Below, piece by piece: positions 8,231 through 15,282 of a stretch of 33,196 bases of DNA (positions are counted from its first letter, which is position 1; each line of letters opens with the position of its first letter). The DNA comes from an uncultured Nocardioidaceae bacterium (lineage in GTDB: Bacteria > Actinomycetota > Actinomycetes > Propionibacteriales > Nocardioidaceae). The translations under genes were made by a program, and so were the position numbers. The DNA is taken from assembly GCA_902805865.1 (NCBI GenBank), contig CADCUK010000088.1:1-33196 (forward strand), given 5' to 3'. The notes under the pieces were generated by a model. It saw only the letters and a program-made list of their open reading frames with translations, was not told the DNA's origin and did no database searches.

Positions 8231-9289
8231 TCAGTTCGAGGCGAACACCGGCCACGAGGTCTCGATGCGGGCCCCGCCACCGTCGGCGTCGCCGATGACG
8301 ATGTCGCCGCCGTGAGCGATGACCAGGCCGTGCGCGATGTACATGCCCAGCCCGGAGCCACCTCGGGTGCCGTGCTTCCAGAACTTCGTGAAGACCCGCT
8401 TGCGGATGGCAGGGCTGATCCCCTCCCCCTCGTCCTCGACCACCACGTCGACGTACGGCTGCCCGTCGACCTCGCGGATGGCCGCGGTGACGCACACCAT
8501 GCCCTCGCCGTGCCGGACGGCGTTGTCGACGAGGTTCGTCAGCACCTGGGCGAACCGGTCGGGGTCGGCGAGGATCTGGGGGAGGTCGGGGTCGGGCTCG
8601 AAGTGCACCTCGCGGCCGGTGCCCGCCCGGACCGAGTGCGTGACCTGCTCGACGGCGGAGGCGACGTCGACCGGTCGGGGGTACAGCGACAGCCGACCGG
8701 TGTCGATGCGGGCCACCTCGAGCAGCTCGGCGATCAGCCGGGTCAGCCGGTCGGTGTCGGAGTGCACCGACTGCATGATGAGCTTCTTCTGGTCGTCGCT
8801 GAACTTGTCCCACCGGGCCAGCAGCGTGCCGGTGAACCCGCGGACGCCCGTCAGCGGGGACCGGAGCTCGTGGGCCACGGTCGCCACCAGGTCGGAGCGT
8901 TCGCGGTCGAGCCGGTCCCGCGCCCGGGCCGAGCGCAGGGACACGGCCACCTGCTCGACCGGGTGGTGCGGGCTGCGGCGCCGCATCCGGGTCGTGACGA
9001 GCAGCTCGGTGCCGTCGGCCAGCCGCCAGGCCTGCTCGGCCTGCATCCGCCGGATGTTCAGCCCCCGGTAGGGCTCCGTGAGGCCGTACCAGTCGTGGCC
9101 GTCGAGGTCCTGGAGCGTGACCACCTCGGCCAGTGACCGGCCGACGATGTCGTCGGTGCCGAGCAGCCGCCTCGCCATGTCGTTGGCGTGGCGCACGACG
9201 CCGTCCGCGTCCGCGACGAGCACGCCGTCGGGCAGGGTGTCGAGGAGGCCCTCGTCGAGGTGGGACTCCACGGCCGGCTCGGTGGTCAT
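8231..9289 (-). CDS. soluble PAS-containing sensor histidine kinase, orphan
   Basis: A 352-aa protein without membrane segments. It has a PAS domain (about residues 12-120, starting LLDTLPDGVLVADADG), HisKA with phosphoacceptor His140 (VAHELRSPLTG), then HATPase_c with an NLVDNAVRHG N box, a DEGEGI G1 box and a GGSGLGMYIAHGL G2 box. It should be catalytically competent. No response regulator is adjacent. It sits 9 nt after the methyltransferase stop, inside the infC-to-pheT cluster. A sensor kinase at this position is, from memory, also present in streptomycetes, so the placement is probably old. The ATG at 9289 has no clear Shine-Dalgarno and may rely on coupling. Signal and partner are unknown. 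Confidence 0.9.
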   Translation of the reverse strand: MTTEPAVESHLDEGLLDTLPDGVLVADADGVVRHANDMARRLLGTDDIVGRSLAEVVTLQDLDGHDWYGLTEPYRGLNIRRMQAEQAWRLADGTELLVTTRMRRRSPHHPVEQVAVSLRSARARDRLDRERSDLVATVAHELRSPLTGVRGFTGTLLARWDKFSDDQKKLIMQSVHSDTDRLTRLIAELLEVARIDTGRLSLYPRPVDVASAVEQVTHSVRAGTGREVHFEPDPDLPQILADPDRFAQVLTNLVDNAVRHGEGMVCVTAAIREVDGQPYVDVVVEDEGEGISPAIRKRVFTKFWKHGTRGGSGLGMYIAHGLVIAHGGDIVIGDADGGGARIETSWPVFASN

Positions 9290-9298
9290 GGCTGCACG

Positions 9299-10108
9299 CT
9301 AGCGGTGCGCGCGTGCGCTGGCGTACAGGCAGACCGCAGCGGCGGTGGCCAGGTTGAGGCTCTCGGCACGGCCGTGGATCGGGATCCGGACCCGGTGGTC
9401 CGCGAGCTCGGCGAGCTCGGTCGGCAGCCCCCAGGCCTCGTTGCCGAACAGCCACGCCGTCCGACCGGCCAGCAGCCCCGAGTCGACGGCGTCGTCGAGG
9501 TCCACGTCGCCGTACCCGTCAGCGGCGAGCACCGTCAGACCGGCGTCCTGCAAGGCACGGACGGTGGAGCTCCGCTCGGTCCGCACCGCGACGGGAAGGT
9601 GGAAGAGCGAGCCGGCGGAGGCGCGGACGGCCTTGCCGTTGTAGACGTCGACGCTCTCCCCGGTCACCACGACACCCTGGGCGCCGGCGGCGTCGGCGCA
9701 CCGGATCACCGTGCCGGCGTTGCCGGGGTCGCGGATGTCCGCGCACACCGCGACGAGCCGCGGGGACGCCGCGAGCAGCTCGGCCAGGGGGACGTCGAGG
9801 GTCCGGCAGACCGCCACCACGCCCTGCGGCTGGACGGTCTCGCTGAGGACCGCGATCGCGCCCTCCTCGACCAGGTGCCACGGCACCTCGGGGGCGGAGT
9901 CCCGAAGGTCGGCGTGCCGGTCCGGGAGCGCGAACACCTCTCGGACGCAGCCGGGCACGGTCAGCGCCTCCCGGACAGCTTGCGGCCCCTCGGCCAGGAA
10001 CAGGCCGTGCTCGGCCCGGTACGCACGACGGGCGAGCCTCCGCGCCGTTCGCACCCGTCCGCTCTTCGCGGAGAGGGGTGGCTCGGCGGGAGTGCTCGCC
10101 CGTGACAC
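9299..10108 (-). CDS. TrmH/SpoU-family RNA 2'-O-methyltransferase
   Basis: SPOUT enzymes of this family put a 2'-O-methyl group on rRNA or tRNA using SAM. The 269-aa protein has the three family motifs: DIRDPGNAGTVIRCADA, AWLFGNEAWGLP, and IPIHGRAESLNLATAAAVCLY (trefoil-knot SAM site). The N-terminal substrate-binding segment (RAYRAEHGLFLAEG) is also present. GTG 10108, 8 nt after the rplT stop, was chosen because the longer open frame upstream lies over rplT. It is probably co-transcribed with infC-rpmI-rplT, consistent with 23S rRNA as target, as for RlmB or TsnR-like members. The exact nucleotide cannot be told. Confidence 0.92.
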   Translation of the reverse strand: MSRASTPAEPPLSAKSGRVRTARRLARRAYRAEHGLFLAEGPQAVREALTVPGCVREVFALPDRHADLRDSAPEVPWHLVEEGAIAVLSETVQPQGVVAVCRTLDVPLAELLAASPRLVAVCADIRDPGNAGTVIRCADAAGAQGVVVTGESVDVYNGKAVRASAGSLFHLPVAVRTERSSTVRALQDAGLTVLAADGYGDVDLDDAVDSGLLAGRTAWLFGNEAWGLPTELAELADHRVRIPIHGRAESLNLATAAAVCLYASARAHR

Positions 10109-10116
10109 CGGTCCGG

Positions 10117-10518
10117 TCAGGCTGTTGCCTGAGCGGGGGCCTGCGCCGGTGCGTTGACGTCCTCGGGGAGGTTCGCCTTGGCCAGCTCGACCATCGCGGT
10201 GAAGGCGGTGGGGTCGTTGACGGCCATGTCGGCGAGGATCTTGCGGTCCACCTCGACACCGGCAGCCTTGATGCCCTGGATGAACCGGTTGTAGGTCATC
10301 CCCTGCGCGCGGGTCGCGGCGTTGATGCGCTGGATCCACAGCTTGCGGAAGTCACCCTTGCGGGCCTTGCGGTCCCGGTAGCTGTAGACGAGCGAGTGGG
10401 TGACCTGCTCCTTGGCCTTGCGGTACAGCCGCGAGCGCTGACCGCGGTAGCCGGAGGCCTGCTCGAGGACGACCCGGCGCTTCTTGTGGGCGTTGACCGC
10501 CCGCTTGACGCGTGCCAC
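10117..10518 (-). CDS. rplT: 50S ribosomal protein L20
   Basis: L20 binds 23S rRNA early in large-subunit assembly. The 133-aa sequence starts [15 protein letters not shown] and has the [25 protein letters not shown] core and the [24 protein letters not shown] region. The Ala/Gln-rich tail ([10 protein letters not shown]) is an actinobacterial-type extension. The GTG start has a strong AAGGAG upstream. It lies between rpmI and the methyltransferase gene. Confidence 0.98.
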   Translation of the reverse strand: MARVKRAVNAHKKRRVVLEQASGYRGQRSRLYRKAKEQVTHSLVYSYRDRKARKGDFRKLWIQRINAATRAQGMTYNRFIQGIKAAGVEVDRKILADMAVNDPTAFTAMVELAKANLPEDVNAPAQAPAQATA

Positions 10519-10556
10519 TTGTTACTCCTTGTAAGTCAGTTGGGGAAGGGCGAGGG

Positions 10557-10751
10557 TCAGCGACCCAGCAGCTTGCGGACGGCCTTGGTGTCAGCCTTCG
10601 AGACCTCGGTGGTGCCCGACATGCGACGGGTCATCTTCGAGGGCTTCTTCTCGAGGTTGTGGCGCAGCCCGGCCTTCTCACGGCGCAGCTTGCCCGAGCC
10701 CGTGACGCGGAACCGCTTGCTGGCTCCGGAGTGCGTCTTGTTCTTCGGCAT
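10557..10751 (-). CDS. rpmI: 50S ribosomal protein L35
   Basis: The 64-aa protein starts [20 protein letters not shown], diagnostic for L35, and has the usual [14 protein letters not shown] segment. ATG 10751 has GAAGGA upstream. It lies in the conserved infC-rpmI-rplT order; the 107-nt gap behind infC contains no gene. Confidence 0.98.
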   Translation of the reverse strand: MPKNKTHSGASKRFRVTGSGKLRREKAGLRHNLEKKPSKMTRRMSGTTEVSKADTKAVRKLLGR

Positions 10752-10858
10752 TCGATCGTCCTTCTTCTCACGTGCTGTGTGACCGCTCGCGGTGGCGAGT
10801 GGCCCTGTCAGCCCTTGTGTGCTGTTCGTCCCTGTGGTGCTGCACCTGGTGGTGCGGG

Positions 10859-11548
10859 TCAGACCTCGGTGTCCGCGTCGACGTTCTCCGACCGGCGCTT
10901 GGGCTTCTCGGTCTTCGGCTCAGCGGCCGCGGCCGCCGCCCGCTCGCGCTGGTAGGCGTGGTCGGCCTCGACCTCGGCGTCCCGCTCGGCGGCTCGCTCG
11001 ACCTTCGCGGCCTTCACCTCGGCCTTGGCCTCGGCCTTCTTCTTGTGCGGCCCGAGGACCATGATCATGTTGCGGCCGTCCTGCTTGGGCGTCGACTCGA
11101 CGAAGCCGAGCTCCTCGACGTCGTCGGCGAGCCGCTCCAGGAGACGCAGCCCCAGCTCGGGACGGTGCTGCTCACGACCACGGAACATGATCGTGATCTT
11201 CACCTTGTCGCCCTGCTTGAGGAACCGCACGACGTGACCCTTCTTGGTCTCGTAGTCGTGCGCGTCGATCTTCGGGCGGAGCTTCATCTCCTTGATGATC
11301 ACGTTGGTCTGGTTCCGGCGCGCCTCACGGGCCTTCTGGGCGTTCTCGTACTTGAACTTCCCGTAGTCCATGAGCTTGCAGACCGGTGGGCGTGCCATCG
11401 GGGCGACCTCGACCAGGTCGAGGTCGGACTCCTGCGCGAGCCGGAGGGCGTCCTCGATGCGGACGATCCCGACGGTCTCGCCGTTCGGGCCTACGAGCCG
11501 AACCTCGGGTACGCGGATCCGGTCGTTGATGCGGAGCTCAGTGCTGAT
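10859..11548 (-). CDS. infC: translation initiation factor IF-3, probable AUC start
   Basis: IF-3 keeps 30S subunits free and checks the start codon and initiator tRNA. The protein reads [20 protein letters not shown], then the [11 protein letters not shown] linker and the C-terminal domain ([15 protein letters not shown]). About 50 Ala/Glu/Lys-rich residues extend the C-terminus, as often seen in actinobacteria. No ATG, GTG or TTG lies near the conserved N-terminus. The AGGAGG at 11553-11558 sits 4 nt before an ATC codon (11546-11548), so initiation at AUC is the best reading and gives 229 aa. Noncanonical starts of infC (AUU in E. coli) are known to allow self-repression by IF-3. An in-frame ATG at 11692 has no ribosome site and would add 48 unlikely residues. 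Confidence 0.93.
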   Translation of the reverse strand: MSTELRINDRIRVPEVRLVGPNGETVGIVRIEDALRLAQESDLDLVEVAPMARPPVCKLMDYGKFKYENAQKAREARRNQTNVIIKEMKLRPKIDAHDYETKKGHVVRFLKQGDKVKITIMFRGREQHRPELGLRLLERLADDVEELGFVESTPKQDGRNMIMVLGPHKKKAEAKAEVKAAKVERAAERDAEVEADHAYQRERAAAAAAEPKTEKPKRRSENVDADTEV

Positions 11549-11570
11549 GGGTCCTCCTGTGGTTGTCCAT
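11538..11570 (-). CDS. possible 10-codon leader peptide overlapping the infC start
   Basis: An ATG at 11570 opens a frame reading [10 protein letters not shown], then TGA. It runs through the infC Shine-Dalgarno (its Arg-Arg codons are AGGAGG) and stops 11 nt inside infC. Ribosomes on it would cover the infC start, so it could couple or block infC translation. Its own Shine-Dalgarno is weak. It may be chance. Confidence 0.25.
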   Translation of the reverse strand: MDNHRRTHQH

Positions 11571-11598
11571 TGCGGCGACCCACGACACGGAGACCTCG

Positions 11599-11638
11599 AA
11601 AAACGAAACGGGCTCCCGCGTGCGCGACAGCGGAAGCC
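11599..11638 (-). terminator. intrinsic terminator/attenuator in the infC leader
   Basis: On the minus strand a 9-bp stem (11630-11638 with 11611-11619, one G-U pair) with a 10-nt loop is followed by CGTTTCGTTTTT, a T-rich tail that is rare in this GC-rich DNA. It lies about 50 nt before the infC start and about 225 nt after the upstream gene, so it is placed as an attenuator rather than as that gene's terminator. L20- or IF-3-linked leader attenuation of this operon is known in other bacteria; control here is inferred. Confidence 0.6.
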
Positions 11639-11782
11639 AGCCAACGTCGTCCCCCGCCGCACGGGTCGCCCCGCGCTGCCGGAGTACGGCATTGCCGAGG
11701 ACCTGGCCGGAACCCTGTCCTCGTGACCGGACCCGACGACCTGTGCCGGTCGATGCGGGTGGGAGACTCGCTCCGCTTGTCA

Positions 11783-11832
11783 GACCCGAGCCTCCGGCAT
11801 GCCGGAACCTCGGGTCGGTCACGTACAGGGTA
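11783..11832 (-). promoter_or_regulatory. candidate infC promoter (-10) and leader hairpin
   Basis: TACCCT at 11827-11832 on the minus strand fits the TAnnnT -10 box; the -35 is poor. The start would be near 11820, giving a leader of about 270 nt. The transcript would open with a large hairpin: an 8-bp stem (11809-11816 with 11783-11790), a 3x3 internal loop, then the palindrome CCGGCATGCCGG (11794-11805). It might instead terminate the upstream SseB-like gene. Apart from this, the attenuator and the small leader frame, nothing else is seen in 11549-11863. Confidence 0.4.
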
Positions 11833-11863
11833 GCAACCCGGGAACCCCGACGCACATCGTCGC

Positions 11864-12388
11864 TCACGGGGGGCTGCTCGGCCCCTCCTCGGGCTTGATC
11901 CAGGCGTGCCGGCCGGCGAGCTCGGCGAGCGTGAACCCGTCCGCGAGCGCGCGCAGGTCGTCCCCGGTCATTACGAACATCACCGGGCCGGCAACGTCGA
12001 CGAGCAGCGCGTCGGCCCCGTCGTGGACGGCGGCGCGGGCGGCATCGGGGACCGACACCGGCACCGGCCGGCCCTCGGGGTTCCACCGGCGCATCGCCTC
12101 GGTGCCGGTGAAGGCGAGCAGCGCCATCCGCCCGTCCCGGCCCCGCATCAGCACGGTCGCCATGTCGGAGGTCTTGTCGTGCGCCAAGCCGTTCTCGTCG
12201 TGCTCCACCTCGCCGAGCACCGCGACCACCGGCACCAGCAGCCGGGCGTGCTGGAGGGTGACGAGCGCGGCGGGCTGCCCGCCGCTCGGGTCCTGCGCGT
12301 ACGCCGCCAGGGCCGCCTCGACCTCCGGGGCCACCGAGCCGTCGTCGCCCGCGAAGCCGGGATCGGGGATCGTGCGCACGGTCGCCAT
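11864..12388 (-). CDS. SseB-family protein
   Basis: A 174-aa soluble protein resembling the SseB N-terminal domain (PF07179): ARLLVPVVAVLGE early, a central GRMALLAFTGTEAMRRWNP, and ADALLVDVAGPVMFVMTGDDLRALADG near the end. The biochemical role of the actinobacterial members is not established. It is divergent from the membrane protein gene at 12435 with only 46 nt between them, so they probably share a promoter zone, and it precedes infC. The ATG at 12388 has GGTGGGA upstream. Confidence 0.8.
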   Translation of the reverse strand: MATVRTIPDPGFAGDDGSVAPEVEAALAAYAQDPSGGQPAALVTLQHARLLVPVVAVLGEVEHDENGLAHDKTSDMATVLMRGRDGRMALLAFTGTEAMRRWNPEGRPVPVSVPDAARAAVHDGADALLVDVAGPVMFVMTGDDLRALADGFTLAELAGRHAWIKPEEGPSSPP

Positions 12389-12422
12389 GTTCCCACCTGC
12401 TCCCGCCCGCCCGGGACCGGCC

Positions 12423-12428
12423 TACCAT
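12423..12428 (+). promoter_or_regulatory. -10 box for a leaderless transcript
   Basis: TACCAT fits TAnnnT, and its last base is 6 nt before the ATG at 12435. The predicted start is therefore the ATG itself, and no Shine-Dalgarno precedes it. This is the usual layout of leaderless actinobacterial genes. Confidence 0.5.
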
Positions 12429-12434
12429 CGAGAC

Positions 12435-12956
12435 ATGGGCGGCTTCGACGGTGCGACGTGGCAGGCGCTGGGACTGATCCTCACGCTGGTCGGGCTGGGC
12501 CTCTCGGCGGTGGTCTGGACGCGCCGGGGCCCGGCGAAGGGGCTGCGCGGCGTCGCCTGGAGCCTGGTGCCGTTGGCCGCCGGGCTCACCGGGCTGCTGC
12601 GGCTCGGCTGGGAGATCACCGACTCGGTCCTCGAGTGGGCGGCCCGGCTGGTCTTCAGCCCGGTGGTCTGGCTCGGGCTGGTGGTGGCGGCCACCTCCCT
12701 CGTCCTGTTCGTGGTCAGCGGCTGGCTGCTGCGGCGAGGCGGCGCACGCGCCGAGTCCCCTGCTCGGGCTGCCCAGGCAGCAGGGCCCCACGGCCCGGCG
12801 CTGACGAGCACCGGGCGTCCCCCGGCGGGCTCGTCAGCCAAGGGCTCGACCGCGAAGGGCACGGCGCCGAAGGGCTCGGCCGCGAAGGGCACGGGCAGCG
12901 CCGGCGACGACATGGCCGAGATCGAGGAGATCCTGCGCAAGCACGGGATCCAGTGA
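12435..12956 (+). CDS. conserved hypothetical membrane protein with Lys-rich pentapeptide repeat tail
   Basis: Not recognised as a named family. The 173-aa protein has hydrophobic segments near residues 9-27, 36-57 and 73-98, then a cytoplasmic-looking tail. Residues 133-157 are five 5-residue units (SSAKG, STAKG, TAPKG, SAAKG, TGSAG), and the end is acidic then helical (DDMAEIEEILRKHGIQ), a short terminal helix that could bind a partner. The Lys-rich linker could touch nucleic acid or phospholipid, but this is a guess. It is probably leaderless and is followed after 7 nt by the P-loop kinase-like gene, so the two form an operon. Confidence 0.75.
   Translation: MGGFDGATWQALGLILTLVGLGLSAVVWTRRGPAKGLRGVAWSLVPLAAGLTGLLRLGWEITDSVLEWAARLVFSPVVWLGLVVAATSLVLFVVSGWLLRRGGARAESPARAAQAAGPHGPALTSTGRPPAGSSAKGSTAKGTAPKGSAAKGTGSAGDDMAEIEEILRKHGIQ
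12831..12905 (+). repeat. 15-bp tandem repeat encoding (S/T)xAKG units
   Basis: Five consecutive 15-bp units, four ending in AAGGGC (Lys-Gly), encode the Lys-rich linker of the membrane protein. The length is a multiple of three, so copy-number change would keep the frame. Confidence 0.7.
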
Positions 12957-12963
12957 GCGACCG

Positions 12964-13563
12964 GTGAGCACGGGCGCCTCGACGGTCCTGGAACTGGCGT
13001 TTTCCCGGCCGCCGCGCCTGGGCGGCACACGGCTGGTGTGCGTCGACGGACCGGCCGGCTCGGGCAAGACGACGTTCGCCGACGCGCTGGTGACGGCGAC
13101 CCTTGAGGGAGGTCTGAGCGTGTCGCTGATCCACATGGACGACGTGTTCTGCGGTTGGTCCGGACTCGCCGACGCCGGCCGCCGGATCCTCGACCAGGTC
13201 GTCGCGCCGCTGGCAGCCGGCCGGACGGCGGCGTACGAGCGCTACGACTGGCACCAGGAGCGGTACGCCGAGCTCGCGCCGGTGCCGGAGACCGACCTCC
13301 TCGTGGTGGAGGGGGTCGGGTCCGGCGACCCGTCGTACGCCGAACGGATCGGTGTCCTGGTCTGGGTCTGGGCCCCGGCGGAGCTGCGCCTGGAGCGTGG
13401 GCTGGAGCGGGACGGGTCCGCGATGGCACCGCACTGGCACCAGTGGATGGTCGACGAGGAGCGGCTCCATGCACGGGACCGCACCGCGGAGCGGGCGGAC
13501 GTCCAGGTGGACGGGCGGTCGCGGGAGGTCTCGGTCCAGGTCAGCCGCGGGTCCGGCGCCTGA
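12964..13563 (+). CDS. P-loop nucleoside/uridine kinase-like protein
   Basis: A 199-aa ATP-binding protein with Walker A GPAGSGKTTFA near residues 29-39, an acidic HMDDVFCGW segment (57-65) resembling the Asp-rich substrate site of uridine kinase-like enzymes, and LLVVEGVGSGD (about 112-122) in place of Walker B. Similar actinobacterial proteins are often labelled uridine kinase; the substrate cannot be read from the sequence. The GTG at 12964 is 7 nt after the membrane protein stop. Its last 23 nt overlap the convergent sulfotransferase gene, so both 3' ends are encoded on opposite strands there. Confidence 0.8.
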   Translation: MSTGASTVLELAFSRPPRLGGTRLVCVDGPAGSGKTTFADALVTATLEGGLSVSLIHMDDVFCGWSGLADAGRRILDQVVAPLAAGRTAAYERYDWHQERYAELAPVPETDLLVVEGVGSGDPSYAERIGVLVWVWAPAELRLERGLERDGSAMAPHWHQWMVDEERLHARDRTAERADVQVDGRSREVSVQVSRGSGA

Positions 13564-14752
13564 GCTCGTCGCGCACCGTCCGGGCTCCGCCGCGCAGCTT
13601 CTGCTGGACCCCGCCCTTGGGGACCCGGCCCTGGTCACCGTCGCCGGCCTGCGCCAGCGCGGAGACCAGCTCCTCGTTCTCGGCCCGGAGCCGGGCGAGC
13701 TCCGCCTCGCGCTCGTTGTGACGGGCCAGCAGGTCGGCGATGGCAGGCACGGCGGCCGCCGCCACCGCGGCGTCGTCGATCTCACCGAGCTCGGGGCCGA
13801 AGTCCTCGTCCCGCGGCAGCAGCTCCTCGAGGTCCCCGACGACGTCGAAGCCACGCTCCTCGATGAACGCCACCTGCTGGCGAGCCACGTCGAGGCACCA
13901 GTCCGCCATGCTCTTCGGTGTCTGGGCGGCTGGGCCGCGTCGCGGCGCGAGCACCTGGGCGGAGAAGAACTGCTTGACGGTGCGGGCCTGCTCCACCCGG
14001 CTCGAGATGCCGTGCGCCTTGTTCACCCTGCGGACCAGCTCGACCTGCGCCGGGTCCAGCGAGTAGTTCGGCCGCAGGTCCTTGGCGACCAGCGTCGCGA
14101 AGTCGACGCCGACGACCGCGCCGAAGCGCTCGGCCAGCAGGTTGCGGTCGGCGGTCCTCGGCGGGACGATCACGACGTGCACCCGCTCGGGCGGCAGCTG
14201 CGCCCCCCAGTGCTCGAGTGCCGAGACCAGGTCCTGGGTGCCCCAGAAGGTCTTGCCCGCCCCGGACCGGTTGCGCACGCCCTCTAGGTAGTCGGGGAAG
14301 GTCAGGTCGCCCTTCGCCTTGACCCGCTGCTGCCACGCCGACGGCAGCTGGCGTGCGACGTCCCGCGCCGTGACGACGACGTGCACCTCGCGGCCGGCGA
14401 AGCAGTCGATGAGCTGCTCGGCCTCGTCGGGGTCGGCCCCGCCGAGGGACTCCTGGCTGAGCAGGAGCGTCGGCTCCGACGCGGCGGAGACCAGCGTCCG
14501 CAGGGAGCTGATCGCCCGGGTCGCCTTGGTCGTCTTGCCCTCGGCCTGGAGCTGGCCGCGCACCGCCCGCATCAACGTGAACGTCTCGCCGCGGCCCTCG
14601 GGGACCATCCGCACGCCGACCGCCGCCAGCTGCGCCGGGCTGTCCCAGAGGTGGCTCTGCAGGAAGGACGTCCCGGTCTTCGGCAACCCGACGTGGAGGA
14701 ACGCCTTGCCCGGTCCGGCGGGGCCGCCCGAGGGGCCACTCAGCTGCGTCAT
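13541..14752 (-). CDS. sulfotransferase-like protein with C-terminal coiled coil
   Basis: PAPS-dependent sulfotransferases move sulfate onto sugars, lipids or proteins. The 403-aa protein opens with AFLHVGLPKTGTSFLQ, the 5'-phosphosulfate-binding loop, and has VHVVVTARDVARQLPSAW, matching the 3'-phosphate-binding strand (Arg then Ser). The C-terminal 60 residues are a short coiled coil (NEREAELARLRAENEELVSAL) and a basic tail, as in actinobacterial cell-envelope sulfotransferases. Acceptor unknown. TAGAAT (14762-14767) would start the mRNA about 3 nt before the ATG, so it is nearly leaderless. It overlaps the convergent kinase-like gene by 23 nt. Confidence 0.8.
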   Translation of the reverse strand: MTQLSGPSGGPAGPGKAFLHVGLPKTGTSFLQSHLWDSPAQLAAVGVRMVPEGRGETFTLMRAVRGQLQAEGKTTKATRAISSLRTLVSAASEPTLLLSQESLGGADPDEAEQLIDCFAGREVHVVVTARDVARQLPSAWQQRVKAKGDLTFPDYLEGVRNRSGAGKTFWGTQDLVSALEHWGAQLPPERVHVVIVPPRTADRNLLAERFGAVVGVDFATLVAKDLRPNYSLDPAQVELVRRVNKAHGISSRVEQARTVKQFFSAQVLAPRRGPAAQTPKSMADWCLDVARQQVAFIEERGFDVVGDLEELLPRDEDFGPELGEIDDAAVAAAAVPAIADLLARHNEREAELARLRAENEELVSALAQAGDGDQGRVPKGGVQQKLRGGARTVRDELRRRTRG

Positions 14753-14761
14753 GGTCCGAGC

Positions 14762-14767
14762 ATTCTA
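14762..14767 (-). promoter_or_regulatory. -10 box for the sulfotransferase gene
   Basis: TAGAAT on the minus strand is a close TAnnnT match, 9 nt before the ATG, giving a predicted leader of about 3 nt. No -35 was recognised and there is no Shine-Dalgarno. Confidence 0.5.
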
Positions 14768-14773
14768 GTCACG

Positions 14774-14790
14774 CGGGAGCTCGCCTCCCG
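14774..14790 (-). terminator. hairpin after the PH-like membrane protein gene
   Basis: A perfect 6-bp stem (14785-14790 with 14774-14779) and 5-nt loop begin 3 nt after the stop at 14794. There is no T-run. It may end the hisE-hisG transcript. Confidence 0.4.
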
Positions 14791-14793
14791 GCC

Positions 14794-15282
14794 TCAGCCA
14801 CGCGGGTCGGCCGCGGCGCGGGCCTCCACGAGCGACCGAAGCTGTCTCGTCTGCCGCACGGCGCGGGCCCCGTCGGAGCCCTGGATGCCGAGGGCCGAGC
14901 GGGTGGTGCCGTCGGTGAGGTCGAGCACCGCCCAGGGGCTGCCCGGACGCAGCGACACCGAGACGACCTGCTGCCACGCGAGCCGGTGGCTGCGGTAGCC
15001 GTTGACGACCGTCAGTCCGTCCTCGTCGGCATCCACGCGGCACCGCCCCAGGGCGTGGCCGATCGCGAGCACGCCGAGGACCATGCCGATGACCGTGATC
15101 CGCTGGAGGATCGTGAACCCGTCCTGGGCGGCGGTCGGCAGGGTCAGCCAGACCGCGACCACGGTCACGAGAAGCACCAGCCCGAAGGCGACGGCAGCGA
15201 TCCGGACCCCGAGCGGGCGGAGCCTCAGCGGCAGAGTCGGGGTCTCGCCGGGCGTCCGGGCCCGGTCAGAGCCGGCAGGCAT
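14794..15282 (-). CDS. PH-domain-like membrane protein
   Basis: A 162-aa protein with two hydrophobic segments (about residues 28-48 and 60-79), then a domain reading CRVDADEDGLTVVNGYRSHRLAWQQVVSVSL and PWAVLDLTDGTT, the pattern of actinobacterial bacterial-PH (bPH_6-like) proteins. Function unknown. The ATG at 15282 lies inside hisG (17-nt overlap), so it is translated from the histidine transcript. An association with hisG is common in actinobacteria, though it has no evident role in histidine synthesis. Confidence 0.8.
   Translation of the reverse strand: MPAGSDRARTPGETPTLPLRLRPLGVRIAAVAFGLVLLVTVVAVWLTLPTAAQDGFTILQRITVIGMVLGVLAIGHALGRCRVDADEDGLTVVNGYRSHRLAWQQVVSVSLRPGSPWAVLDLTDGTTRSALGIQGSDGARAVRQTRQLRSLVEARAAADPRG

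Noticed and set aside
9299-10339. Methyltransferase start at 10339
   Set aside because: The upstream 77 codons lie over rplT in another frame; the GTG at 10108 just after the rplT stop is the sensible start.
11549-11692. N-terminal extension of infC from the in-frame ATG at 11692
   Set aside because: No ribosome site, the stretch includes the terminator hairpin and T tail, and the residues do not resemble IF-3. The AGGAGG before ATC fits better.
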